Positions 54,556-63,112 of a DNA stretch of 64,000 nucleotides are shown here, piece by piece. Within the stretch, counting starts at the first letter, position 1; each line of letters opens with the position of its first letter. Below the pieces are notes generated by a model. It searched no databases, had not been told where the DNA came from, and saw only the letters and a program-made list of their open reading frames with translations. The stretch spans positions 4,030,001 to 4,094,000 of the forward strand of contig OZ244892.1 of NCBI GenBank assembly GCA_965221465.1. Reading direction: 5' to 3'. The DNA is from Azophilus sp965221465. Its GTDB lineage: Bacteria; Pseudomonadota; Gammaproteobacteria; Pseudomonadales; Azotimanducaceae. The translations under genes were made by a program, and so were the position numbers.

Positions 54556-55515
54556 TCAAACACCCGCATCCGGGCCGAGGGCTGCATTCAGAACCCGTTG
54601 CGAAAACACCGCATTGACGCCGATGTCGTTGCTGGCCGTCGTCAAGGCGCGGCGGTCGGGGTGCAGACGCCGGCGCGTTGCCTCGATCAACCCGTGGTAT
54701 CGGGCCATGCCTTCCGGCTCCTGGCCGTAGAGCACCCACAATTCACGCCAGTCGTGCGCGAAATCCCTGAGCAGGGCACTGTATGACCGCACCAGTTTCG
54801 GGTCGTTATCGGGGTTTTGCGAGAAATCGGCGATCAGGTCTTCCACCAGGGCCGTGCATTCCCCCGGCGCCATTACCGGCAGGCTGGTAAATCGTTCCAG
54901 CCGCAAGTCCACCTGCTTGCCCGGCTCGAATTCCACCGGTCGAGCGGCCACAGCCACACTCGCCGGGTCCCTTGCCTCCGCTTCCCGGACCATCCGCCAG
55001 AAGCGCGACGAGCCGCAGAGATCCACCACCAGGTGCACCCGGTCCTGCGAACTGCCGTTCTCGACCCGGTGCCGGCGCCAGGAATCGAATATCCAGCACT
55101 CCCCCGCTTCCATGTGCAGGCTGTCGCGGCCGCAGTGGAAGACGACCTCGGGCCGCGTGACGATCGGGATGTGGATGCGCACGCGGCTGAACCAGTGGTA
55201 GTTGAAATCCACATGCAGGCTCACCTCGGCACCGGCATCGAGCTTCATCAGCCGGGAACGGGAAAGCACCTCCCCGAAGCTCCCCATGACTTGCTGCATG
55301 TAGGCGCAGCGGGCGAGGTGCCGGGTCGGTTTCTTCTCGCCTTCGAAGGAGTCGTTGTCGCCGCCGCCGCTCGAGATCAGCGGGATCGCCCAGTTGCCCC
55401 GCATCCTGCTCGGGTGTCCCATCCAGCGCGCGTCGCCGAGGCCGAGCAACTCCTGTTCCAACCTGCGCGAATCGAAGCGAAACGGCAGCCGGATAAAAGG
55501 TCGGTTCAGGCGCAT
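54556..55515 (-). CDS. Aspartyl/asparaginyl beta-hydroxylase-like 2OG/Fe(II) oxygenase, 319 aa
   Basis: The N-terminal half matches the Asp_Arg_Hydrox fold. The HxD segment is VSLHVDFNYHWFSRVRIHIP, followed by FHCGRDSLHMEAGECWIFDSWRRHRVEN with the distal His and Arg for 2-oxoglutarate. The C-terminal 130 residues form a helical extension not seen in short family members. It would hydroxylate Asp or Asn side chains of a peptide or protein. It converges with the TPR-sulfotransferase pair, a pairing that suggests a shared peptide or protein substrate. ATG 55515 starts the recognisable domain. Confidence 0.8.
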   Translation of the reverse strand: MRLNRPFIRLPFRFDSRRLEQELLGLGDARWMGHPSRMRGNWAIPLISSGGGDNDSFEGEKKPTRHLARCAYMQQVMGSFGEVLSRSRLMKLDAGAEVSLHVDFNYHWFSRVRIHIPIVTRPEVVFHCGRDSLHMEAGECWIFDSWRRHRVENGSSQDRVHLVVDLCGSSRFWRMVREAEARDPASVAVAARPVEFEPGKQVDLRLERFTSLPVMAPGECTALVEDLIADFSQNPDNDPKLVRSYSALLRDFAHDWRELWVLYGQEPEGMARYHGLIEATRRRLHPDRRALTTASNDIGVNAVFSQRVLNAALGPDAGV

Positions 55516-55692
55516 GCACACGACTCCGACACGCGGAGGCTCTCGAGCAGCTGCCCGCCTTCGGACGAAGGTCGTGTCAAGCTCTCGAACCACCGATCTG
55601 GATGGAAGCCGGCCGTGAATGGCTGCCAACTCCGGGTGCGCCGAATCCACGGCCCGCCTGGACAACCCCGGTTCACCCTGCAACCTGCATAA

Positions 55693-55756
55693 CCCGCCAT
55701 CGGGTCAGTGTCCTGCCCATGGGAGCGAGATTCAAGGATCGTATCCCGCCATCGGG
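55693..55756 (+). repeat. Two direct copies of a 12-nt dyad upstream of the Hsp20 genes
   Basis: The word cccgccatcggg occurs at 55693-55704 and again at 55745-55756, and each copy is itself a small dyad (CCCG-CCAT-CGGG). Their role is unknown; they lie 93 to 156 bp upstream of the sigma-32-like promoter. The rest of the interval 55516-55848 contains no gene that I can see. Confidence 0.4.
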
Positions 55757-55848
55757 CCGACTCTGGTCGAGCCGAAGTCGCCGGAACTCGATGAGTGCTT
55801 CTCTCGGCGGCGACTAATGGCACCAGGAGCGGTCCCGGAACCTGCGTA

Positions 55849-55876
55849 CTTGAATCTGCCGCTGGCATCCCCAAAT
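55849..55876 (+). promoter_or_regulatory. Sigma-32 (heat-shock) promoter
   Basis: CTTGAA (55849-55854) and CCCCAAAT (55869-55876) are separated by 14 bp, close to the RpoH consensus CTTGAA - 13 to 17 - CCCCATNT. It lies about 44 nt upstream of the first Hsp20 start codon, as expected for heat-shock control. Confidence 0.75.
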
Positions 55877-55919
55877 TCCTCTGTGTGAATTCGTGAGCAA
55901 ACCAGAGGAGTACCGAACC

Positions 55920-56345
55920 ATGAGCGAGACATTTGGAGGCCCTTTCACCCAACTGCTCAATCTGCAGCGGGCTCTGAGCCGCGCCCGAACCGGCAGTCTG
56001 CTCGACGCCGTCACCAGCGGCCGGGGCGCGTACCCGCCCATCAATGTCTTTCGTGACAGCACCAACTACATCGTGGTCACGGAGCTGCCGGGCGTGAGCC
56101 GGGACGCGATCGATGTCCAGGTGCACAAGAACCGGATTCGGCTGACCGGCAGCAAGTCGCTGAACTACGGCGACGACAACAGCATGCACCGCAAGGAGCG
56201 TGCGGCGGGCCGTTTCGACCGAACCGTCACCCTGCCGTTCTCGGTCGACCCCGACTCGGTCACGGCCGAACTTCGCAACGGCGTGCTCGCGCTGAAGCTC
56301 TGCCCACCGCAGGAGGAGCAGCCGCGAAGCATCGCACTGAACTAG
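55920..56345 (+). CDS. Hsp20/alpha-crystallin small heat-shock protein 1, 141 aa
   Basis: This is an ATP-independent holdase that binds unfolding proteins. The alpha-crystallin domain spans about residues 35-130 (PPINVFRDSTNYIVVTELPGVSRDAIDV, KERAAGRFDRTVTLPFSVD, ELRNGVLALKLCP). The ATG at 55920 follows GAGGAG with a 9-nt gap; an in-frame GTG at 55893 is an alternative. It is followed 9 nt later by a second Hsp20 gene, and both sit behind a sigma-32-like promoter. Confidence 0.93.
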   Translation: MSETFGGPFTQLLNLQRALSRARTGSLLDAVTSGRGAYPPINVFRDSTNYIVVTELPGVSRDAIDVQVHKNRIRLTGSKSLNYGDDNSMHRKERAAGRFDRTVTLPFSVDPDSVTAELRNGVLALKLCPPQEEQPRSIALN

Positions 56346-56354
56346 GAGGATTCC

Positions 56355-56765
56355 ATGAGCGACACGACCCGATCGAACGATCAATTGGCCGTACAGGAAA
56401 AACAGGCGCTGGAATCGAACGGGGAACAGACGGCGGAAGGCCGGTTCTTCCGTCCGCTGACCGACATTTTCGAGACCCCCGATGCGCTGACCGTGGTGAT
56501 GGAAGTGCCCGGCGTCGACCGCGACGACATCGAAATCCAGTTGGACAACAACCGGCTGACGGTCTCCGCGCGCATCGGCCTCGAGCGTTACGGCGCTCTC
56601 GACCCCGTGTACACGGAGTACGAAGTCGGGCATTTCACCCGATCGTTCCAGGTCTCGAGCCGGATCGACCGGAACAACATCGCAGCCTCCGTGGACGATG
56701 GCGTGCTGACGCTAAGCCTGCCGAAGACGGCCGAGGCGACCCCGAGGCGCATCGCCATCAATTGA
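56355..56765 (+). CDS. Hsp20/alpha-crystallin small heat-shock protein 2, 136 aa
   Basis: This is a second alpha-crystallin protein (FRPLTDIFETPDALTVVMEVPGVDRDDIEI, then HFTRSFQVSSRIDRNNIAASVDDGVLTLSLPKT). It has a short charged N-terminal arm rich in Gln and Glu. A strong AGGAGG precedes the ATG. It probably forms mixed oligomers with the first protein, since the two are cotranscribed. Confidence 0.93.
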   Translation: MSDTTRSNDQLAVQEKQALESNGEQTAEGRFFRPLTDIFETPDALTVVMEVPGVDRDDIEIQLDNNRLTVSARIGLERYGALDPVYTEYEVGHFTRSFQVSSRIDRNNIAASVDDGVLTLSLPKTAEATPRRIAIN

Positions 56766-56895
56766 CGGCAAGGCGCCGACCCTTCCCGGGAAACCGGCGG
56801 CTCGATTGGCTCGGGCTGCCGGTGTTCCCAGCGGCCTGCCAGGAACACCCCGCAGCCGTCGATCCTTCATTGTCGATCGATTGAACACCAGCCCG

Positions 56896-57085
56896 GATCG
56901 GTAACCAACTTCCTGCTGCGGACGCCGATGCACTCGCGTAAGCGTGTCTGCCTGGTGCGCCATTCGGTGAGCCGTTCGGCCAGCCGTATGCACGTACCGC
57001 ATAGCGGTTCTCGAAGCCGAATCGAAGGAACGGTTCCTCGACGCCCTCGCAACGAAAGTCGGTGACGGATGCGGGCCAGGCGGTG
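56896..57085 (+). repeat. Dispersed structured repeat, copy R8 (A and D modules, core deleted)
   Basis: This copy has the A module in reverse (accaacttcctgctgcgg, acgccgatgcactcgcg), then directly the right hairpin arm (gcgccattcggtgagcc, then gtatgcacgtaccgcata) with a duplicated apical part. It ends with a reversed F-like segment (cctcgacgccctcgcaacgaaagtc). The B and loop regions are absent. The 56766-57186 gap holds no gene; BKACE follows. Confidence 0.75.
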
Positions 57086-57186
57086 TCGCCGGAATCGCAA
57101 TCCCGGTCGCGTTGCACACCGTTCAAGCGTGGTATCTTCCGGCAAAATCGGGCAAATTCGAACGCGCACGGTGAGAGGAAGGCTGC

Positions 57187-58077
57187 ATGAACACGGATGT
57201 CATCATTACCTGCGCGGTCACCGGCGCCGGCGACACCGTGGGCAAACATCCCGACCTGCCCGTGACACCCGAACAGATTGCCACTTCGGCCATCGATGCC
57301 GCCAAGGCCGGCGCAGCCATCGTGCATTGCCACGTCCGGGACCCGGTCACCGGCAAGGGCGCCCGGGACGTATCGCTCTACCGGGAGGTGGTCGCGCGCA
57401 TTCGCGACTCGGCCACCGATGTGGTGATCAACCTCACTGCCGGCATGGGTGGCGATCTGTTCATCGGCCCGGACGAGACACCGACGGAGTTCGGTGAGGA
57501 AACCGACCTGGTGGGCGCGCTCGACCGAATCCTGCATGTCGAAGAGCTTTTGCCGGAGATCTGCTCGCTGGATTGCGGATCCTACAACTTCGGCGAAGGC
57601 AGCCTGGTTTACGTTTCCACGCCCGACATGTTGCGCCGAGGCGCAAGCCGCATTCAGGAACTCGGCGTCAAGCCGGAACTCGAGATATTCGACACGGGGC
57701 AGTTGAGTTTCGCGCTGCAGATGATCGCAGAGGGCCTGATCGACGATCCGCCTCTCTTTCAACTCTGTTTCGGCATTCCCTGGGCGGCTCCGCCGAACGT
57801 GGGAGTCTTCAGGTCGTGGGTTGAGATGTTGCCGACGGGCGCCAACTTCACGGCCTTCGCGATAAGTCGCAACCAGATGCCCTGGGCGGCCCAATCGGTA
57901 CTGCTCGGCGGCCACGTTCGGGTGGGTCTCGAGGACAATCTCTATCTGCAAAAAGGGGCATTCGCCACGAATGCGCAACTGGTCGAGCGTGCTCGCGCCA
58001 TTGTCGAACTGATGGGCTGCCGGATACTCGGGCCGGACGAGGCGCGCGAGAAATTCGGGCTGGAGAAACGCCGCTGA
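57187..58077 (+). CDS. Beta-keto acid cleavage enzyme (BKACE, DUF849), likely dehydrocarnitine:acetyl-CoA type, 296 aa
   Basis: This is a TIM-barrel Zn enzyme of the BKACE family, which cleaves a beta-keto acid with acetyl-CoA to give acetoacetate and an acyl-CoA. The metal ligands His 47 and His 49 lie in GAAIVHCHVRDP, and the GAGDTVGKHPDLPVTP start and GGHVRVGLEDNLYL motif are diagnostic. The next gene resembles L-carnitine dehydrogenase, so 3-dehydrocarnitine is the likely substrate, yielding betainyl-CoA. A good AGAGGAAGG Shine-Dalgarno sets the start. Confidence 0.9.
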   Translation: MNTDVIITCAVTGAGDTVGKHPDLPVTPEQIATSAIDAAKAGAAIVHCHVRDPVTGKGARDVSLYREVVARIRDSATDVVINLTAGMGGDLFIGPDETPTEFGEETDLVGALDRILHVEELLPEICSLDCGSYNFGEGSLVYVSTPDMLRRGASRIQELGVKPELEIFDTGQLSFALQMIAEGLIDDPPLFQLCFGIPWAAPPNVGVFRSWVEMLPTGANFTAFAISRNQMPWAAQSVLLGGHVRVGLEDNLYLQKGAFATNAQLVERARAIVELMGCRILGPDEAREKFGLEKRR

Positions 58078-58212
58078 GGGCGTCGACGTTTCGTCGCTGA
58101 AGCAAATCGCGCCGTGTAAGCGCGAGGGGGCACCCCTCGCATATGGAAAACACGGCCGCGCTTACGCGAATGCATTGGCGTCCGCAGCAGGAAGTTGGTG
58201 AGATATCCCGGC
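58074..58212 (+). repeat. Dispersed structured repeat, copy R9 (F and A modules with an inserted hairpin cassette)
   Basis: The copy carries gggcgtcgacgtttcgtcgc as in R4 and ends with tgcattggcgtccgcagc and aggaagttggtga. Between them sits a nested dyad: GCGAGGGG-GCA-CCCCTCGC (58122-58140) and the outer arms gtaagcgcg (58116-58124) and cgcgcttac (58157-58165). The segment ctcgcatatggaaaacacggc also occurs in R6 (reverse). Confidence 0.75.
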
Positions 58213-58282
58213 TGGGCCGCGGCGCCCCGCGGGAAGTGCCCGCTGCCGTAAGACGAAACGGGCAGGAAGAAGAATCGACAGC

Positions 58283-59323
58283 ATGCAATCGGCGCCGAAA
58301 GCAAAACGGGTCCGTGTCCTGACCGTCATCGGCGCCGGCGTCATCGGCGCCGGCTGGACGGCGCGGGCACTGGCCAATGGGCTCGATGTCGTCGCCTGGG
58401 ATCCGGCGCCCGGCTGGCGGGAGAAGCTGAAAGCCGCTGTCGAGAACGCCTGGCCCGCTTGCACCGAGATGGGCCTGCGCGACGGCGCCTCCCTCGACCG
58501 GCTACGCTTTGCCGAATCCCGGGCTGCAGCCTGTTCCCAAGCCGATTTCGTCCAGGAATGCGCGCCCGAAACGCTGCGTCTGAAACAGGATCTTCTCGCT
58601 CGCATCGATGCCGAGACTGAAGCCGAAGTCGTCGTCGCCTCCAGCACATCCGGCTTGCTGCCGACCGACCTGCAATCCGATTGCCGGCATCCGCAGCGCG
58701 TGGTCGTCGGCCACCCCTTCAATCCCGTTTACCTGCTGCCGCTGGTGGAGGTGCTGGGCGGCAAACAGACCTCGGACGGCAGCGTCGAGGCTGCGACCGC
58801 CTTCTACCGGGAACTGGGCATGCACCCATTGAAGGTGCGCACCGAAATCGAGGGGTTTCTATCCGATCGGCTGCAGGAAGCCCTTTGGCGCGAACTGCTT
58901 CACCTGGTCAACGACGACGTGGCAACCACCGACGAACTCGATCGAGCAATTGTCTACGGGCCCGGGTTGCGCTGGGCCATCATGGGCACCTGCCTGACCT
59001 TTCACCTGGCCGGTGGCGACAGGGGCATGGCCGATTTCATGAAACAGTTCGGCCCGGCGCTCGAGTTGCCATGGTCCCGGCTCGAGGCGCCGGAACTCAC
59101 CGATGTGCTGATTTCGAAGCTGGCTGACGGCACCCGGCAGCAGGCCGCAGGGCGCAGCGTCAAGGAACTGGAGCGATTGCGCGACCAATGCCTGGTCGCC
59201 ATCATGCAGGCGCTGAAGCGCTTCGAGATAGGCGCTGGAAAGACGCTGGCGGAGTACGAGGCTCGCGACTCCGGCGACCGGTGTCTGCCGCCCGTGAGAG
59301 GGCGGTCGGAAACCGTGCGCTGA
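58283..59323 (+). CDS. L-carnitine dehydrogenase-like 3-hydroxyacyl-CoA dehydrogenase-family enzyme, 346 aa
   Basis: This NAD-dependent enzyme has the Rossmann motif VIGAGVIGAGWTARALA (residue 15 on), the STSGLLPTDLQ segment and a catalytic GHPFNPVYLLPLVEV with His 144. It acts on a free acid rather than a CoA ester, in the manner of carnitine dehydrogenases, which give 3-dehydrocarnitine. The neighbouring BKACE supports that role. A thioesterase often follows in such operons but is absent here. Its C-terminal extension past about residue 320 is not conserved. Confidence 0.87.
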   Translation: MQSAPKAKRVRVLTVIGAGVIGAGWTARALANGLDVVAWDPAPGWREKLKAAVENAWPACTEMGLRDGASLDRLRFAESRAAACSQADFVQECAPETLRLKQDLLARIDAETEAEVVVASSTSGLLPTDLQSDCRHPQRVVVGHPFNPVYLLPLVEVLGGKQTSDGSVEAATAFYRELGMHPLKVRTEIEGFLSDRLQEALWRELLHLVNDDVATTDELDRAIVYGPGLRWAIMGTCLTFHLAGGDRGMADFMKQFGPALELPWSRLEAPELTDVLISKLADGTRQQAAGRSVKELERLRDQCLVAIMQALKRFEIGAGKTLAEYEARDSGDRCLPPVRGRSETVR

Positions 59324-59462
59324 CCGAACTGGCCGCGCAGGCCCACGGTAGCGCAAAACGTATGGTACGCGGCGTCACCAACGACGTCCCGTCGGAACGA
59401 AGGAGAGCTACCGGTCGCAAGATGACACAGACGACAACCCCAGCCCGCACGCAAGTACCCCC

Positions 59463-60623
59463 ATGGAATTCGCACTGACATCCGAGCAGCAGTTGGTCGT
59501 GGACACGGTACGCGACTTCGTGGAGCGGGAACTCTACCCCCTGGAGGAGGATGTCGAACGCAGCGGGCAGGTGCCCCCCGAGATTGGGGCAGAGATCAGG
59601 CGCAAGGTCATGGACCTCGGTTTCTACGCGCCGAACCTGCCCGAGGAAGTGGGCGGCGGGGGCCTCGATCACCTGACCTTCACGCTGCTGGAGCGGGAAC
59701 TGGGCCGGCCGTCGATGGCGCTCAGCGTATTCTGGGGCCGTCCATCCGGCATCCTGATGGCCTGCAATGAGGAACAGCGGCAGCGCTACCTGATCCCGTC
59801 GGCCCGCGGCGAGCGATTCGATGCGCTGGCCATGACCGAACCTGCGGCGGGCTCGGACGTGCGCGGCATGCAGTGTTCCGCCCGGCGCCACGGCAGCGAC
59901 TGGGTCGTCAACGGCAGCAAGCACTTCATCTCCCACGCCGACCTTGCCGACTTCGTCATCGTGTTTGTCGCCACCGGCGAAGAAACGACGCCCCGCGGGC
60001 CCAGGAAACTCATCACCTGCTTCCTGGTGGACCGGGGCACGCCCGGGTTCGAGATTCGCCCCGGGTACGATTCCGTCTCCCATCGGGGCTACCACAATTG
60101 CATCCTGACATTCGACGATTGCCGGCTGCCGGCCGGCCAGGTACTGGGCGAGGTCAATGGCGGCTTCGACCTCGCCAACGAATGGCTCTATGGAACCCGC
60201 CTCACCGTGGCGGCAATGTGCGTGGGCCGGGCTCGTCGCGCCTTTGACCTGGCGCTCGGCCATGCAGCCGAACGGCAGCAATTCGGCCAGCCCATCGGAC
60301 GTTTCCAGGGAGTGTCTTTCAAACTCGCCGACATGATCACCGAAATCGATGCAGCAGACTGGCTGACGCTTGGCGCTGCCTGGCGACTCGACCGGGGGCT
60401 CTCGGCAAACCGCGAGATCGCTTCCGCCAAGCTCTATGCCACCGAAATGCTGTCCCGCGTGACCGACGAGGCCGTCCAGATTCACGGGGGCATGGGGCTG
60501 ATGAGCGACCTGCCCCTGGCGCGTTTCTGGCGGGATGCCCGGGTCGAGCGCATCTGGGACGGAACGTCCGAAATCCAGCGTCACATCATCGCTCGCGACC
60601 TGCTGCGGCCGTTGGGTTCATGA
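59463..60623 (+). CDS. Acyl-CoA dehydrogenase (CaiA-like position), 386 aa
   Basis: This is a flavoprotein of the acyl-CoA dehydrogenase family with the three standard blocks: N-terminal helices, DALAMTEPAAGSDVRGMQ with WVVNGSKHFIS for FAD, and the C-terminal IHGGMGLMSDLPLARFWRD. The usual YEGT catalytic Glu position reads IWDGTSEIQ (Asp). Given CaiD and the acyl-CoA synthetase downstream, gamma-butyrobetainyl-CoA or crotonobetainyl-CoA is the likely substrate. The length is typical. Confidence 0.9.
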   Translation: MEFALTSEQQLVVDTVRDFVERELYPLEEDVERSGQVPPEIGAEIRRKVMDLGFYAPNLPEEVGGGGLDHLTFTLLERELGRPSMALSVFWGRPSGILMACNEEQRQRYLIPSARGERFDALAMTEPAAGSDVRGMQCSARRHGSDWVVNGSKHFISHADLADFVIVFVATGEETTPRGPRKLITCFLVDRGTPGFEIRPGYDSVSHRGYHNCILTFDDCRLPAGQVLGEVNGGFDLANEWLYGTRLTVAAMCVGRARRAFDLALGHAAERQQFGQPIGRFQGVSFKLADMITEIDAADWLTLGAAWRLDRGLSANREIASAKLYATEMLSRVTDEAVQIHGGMGLMSDLPLARFWRDARVERIWDGTSEIQRHIIARDLLRPLGS

Positions 60624-60725
60624 TTCGGGCTCGAATCGCTGCTGCCGGGCACGGCTTGCAAGCCGGCGCAGTATCGGCAAGCGCAGTGCGCCGACCGACA
60701 TTGCGATTCATCCAGCGGTGATCGC

Positions 60726-62954
60726 GTGACTCCCTCACGGACGCCATCCCCTAAGGAAATGCAGGGGAAGAGCGAGCGGCCGTGCGAAGCCCTGCGGTGG
60801 AGTCCGCGTCTTGGCAGGCTTTTGCGACCCGGGAGCATCGCAGTCATCGGCGGCCGCCATGCAGCGGAGGTCGTCAGGCAATGCCGGCGCATGGGATTCA
60901 GCGGCGAGATCTGGCCCGTCCATCCCGCGCTGCAATCTGTCGAAGGACACCCGGCATTCCGCTCCGTGGCCCATTTGCCCGGTTCGCCGGATGCCGCCTT
61001 CGTCGCCGTGAACCGGAATGCCAGCGTTGCTGCGGTCGCCGAGTTCGCGCAGATTGGCGCCGGCGGCGCCGTCTGCTTCGCCTCCGGTTTCCTGGAGAGC
61101 GAAGACGGCGCACAGCTGCAGCGTGCCCTGGTAGCGGCCGCGGGGGAGATGCCCATCGTCGGGCCCAACTGCTACGGCGTGCTCAACTATCTCGATGGCG
61201 CACCGCTCTGGCCGGACCAGCACGGCGGGCGGCGGCTCGAGCCTGAGGAACGCGGCGTCGCCATCGTCACCCAGTCCTCCAACATTGCCGTCAGCCTCAC
61301 CATGCAACAGCGAGGTCTGCCGCTCGCTTACGTGGTCACTGCCGGCAACCAGGCGCAACTGGGCGTGTCGGACCTGGCCGCCGCCATGATCGAGGACAAG
61401 CGCGTCAGCGCTCTCGGCCTGCACGTCGAGGGGTTCGATTCGATTCCGGGGATTGAGGCGCTGGCGGCAATGGCGCGGGCGCGTCGAGTGCCCGTCGTGG
61501 TCATGAAGACCGGCCGTTCGGAACGTGGACGCGCCGCTGCCCTCAGTCACACTGCCTCCGTGGCCGGGTCCGACGCCGGCGCCCAGGCGTTCCTGAAGCG
61601 GTTGGGCTTCGCCCGCGCCCGAGGCATCGGCGAACTGCTGGAGACATTGAAGTTCCTGCACGTACACGGGCCTCTCCAGGGCACTCGTCTCGGAGTCATG
61701 TGCTGTTCCGGCGGCGAGGCAAGCGTGGTCGCGGATGCGGTGCAGGACTCGAGTCTGACCTGCCCGGAGCTTGTGGCGGAGCACATCGCTGCCGTCGCCG
61801 CCACGGTGCATCCGCTGGTGTCGGTGGATAATCCATTCGACTACCACACATTCGACTGGGGCGACGAGGCGGCCCTGACCGACACCTTCACGGCGTTCGC
61901 CCAGGGCGGGTTCGACGCCAACGTGCTTTTGCTCGACTTCCCACGCGCAGACCGCTGCGTGGACGATGACTGGTGGATGTCGGTGAACGCCTTCGAGCGC
62001 GCCTTGGAATCCACTGCCGGCAAGGGCGCCATTGTGGCGACGATGGCGGAGAACCTGCCGGAAACGACTGCCGCCGAACTCATCCGACGCGGCATCGCTC
62101 CACTGGTCGGCGTGCGCGACGCACTGACCGCCATGGCATGCGCGGCGTCGATTGGCACAGCCTGGCACTCGCCGTTGCCCGCGCCACTGCTTCACCACCG
62201 AGTCTCATCCACGCAGGCCAGGGTGCTCGACGAGGCAGAGGCCAAGTCACAGCTGGCTGCCTTCGGTCTCGAGATTCCCCGCGGCACGGTAGTGCACACC
62301 GCCGACGAAGCGGTAACCGTAGCGAAAACCATCGGCAAACCGGTGGCGCTCAAGGCCCTCGGCATCGCCCACAAGACGGACCGCGGCGCGCTGCGGCTCG
62401 ACATGAGCGATCCCGACGACATTCGCGCCGCCGCTTCCGCCTTGCTCGACCAGTTTCCCGTTAACGATTCCCCGAGTGACCCAGCTATCGTCGGCGGGGG
62501 TGAGTTTGGCCCCGGCGGGCTGCTGATCGAGCGCTTCGTGGCCGACGCCGTTGCCGAGTTGATCGTCGGCCTGCACCGCGACCCGCAATTCGGCCTGCTT
62601 CTCACTCTGGGTTCCGGCGGCGTATTCGTGGAGCTGGTTGCCGACACCGTGACACTGCTGCTTCCCACGACCGAAACCGAGGTGCGCGAAGCCTTGTGGT
62701 CGCTGAAATGCGCCCCGATTCTCGAAGGGTTTCGGGGTGGCGAACCTGCCGACGCCGATGCCGCATTAGCGGCGATAATGGCCATTGTCGGTTTCGCGGT
62801 GGAGCATGCCGATTGTCTGGAGGAACTCGACGTCAACCCGCTCGCACTGCGTCCCGTTGGCTGCGGAGCCGTGGCGCTTGACGCGCTCATTCGAATGCGT
62901 GAACCCGAAGCGACCGGTGGCCCGGCTGCCGCAGACGCGCCAGGACACGCCTGA
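60726..62954 (+). CDS. NDP-forming acyl-CoA synthetase (acetate--CoA ligase type), 742 aa
   Basis: This large fused synthetase makes a CoA ester while cleaving ATP to ADP. The N-terminal CoA-binding domain (RPGSIAVIGGRHAAEVVRQCRRMGFSGEIWPVHP) and a succinyl-CoA-ligase-like domain carry the phospho-His region GRAAALSHTASVAGSDAG. The C-terminal ATP-grasp domain has KPVALKALGIAHKTDRGALRLD and ELIVGLHRDPQFGLLLTLGSGGVFVELV. The start is uncertain: GTG 60726 or ATG 60759. In E. coli carnitine metabolism this activation is done by AMP-forming CaiC, so its presence beside caiD suggests an alternative activation route. Confidence 0.9.
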   Translation: MTPSRTPSPKEMQGKSERPCEALRWSPRLGRLLRPGSIAVIGGRHAAEVVRQCRRMGFSGEIWPVHPALQSVEGHPAFRSVAHLPGSPDAAFVAVNRNASVAAVAEFAQIGAGGAVCFASGFLESEDGAQLQRALVAAAGEMPIVGPNCYGVLNYLDGAPLWPDQHGGRRLEPEERGVAIVTQSSNIAVSLTMQQRGLPLAYVVTAGNQAQLGVSDLAAAMIEDKRVSALGLHVEGFDSIPGIEALAAMARARRVPVVVMKTGRSERGRAAALSHTASVAGSDAGAQAFLKRLGFARARGIGELLETLKFLHVHGPLQGTRLGVMCCSGGEASVVADAVQDSSLTCPELVAEHIAAVAATVHPLVSVDNPFDYHTFDWGDEAALTDTFTAFAQGGFDANVLLLDFPRADRCVDDDWWMSVNAFERALESTAGKGAIVATMAENLPETTAAELIRRGIAPLVGVRDALTAMACAASIGTAWHSPLPAPLLHHRVSSTQARVLDEAEAKSQLAAFGLEIPRGTVVHTADEAVTVAKTIGKPVALKALGIAHKTDRGALRLDMSDPDDIRAAASALLDQFPVNDSPSDPAIVGGGEFGPGGLLIERFVADAVAELIVGLHRDPQFGLLLTLGSGGVFVELVADTVTLLLPTTETEVREALWSLKCAPILEGFRGGEPADADAALAAIMAIVGFAVEHADCLEELDVNPLALRPVGCGAVALDALIRMREPEATGGPAAADAPGHA

Positions 62955-62987
62955 ATGGCAAACGGAGCGGAAATGGCGGGCAGCATT

Positions 62988-63100
62988 CGTCTTCGAAGTT
63001 TCCAGCCGGGTGCACCGGGTGCCCGCACCGCATTCCGGCTCTCGACACTGGTTCGACGAGGCTGTTACCCACGATAGTGCATTCAATAAAATCTACGATT
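62988..63100 (+). repeat. Dispersed structured repeat, copy R10 (strongly degenerated)
   Basis: The segments gaagtttccagccgggtgcacc, cgcaccgcattccggctctcg and attcaataaaatctacgattcg match B, arm and E modules only loosely. I list it as a probable decayed copy between the synthetase and caiD. Confidence 0.35.
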
Positions 63101-63112
63101 CGAGAATCTGCC

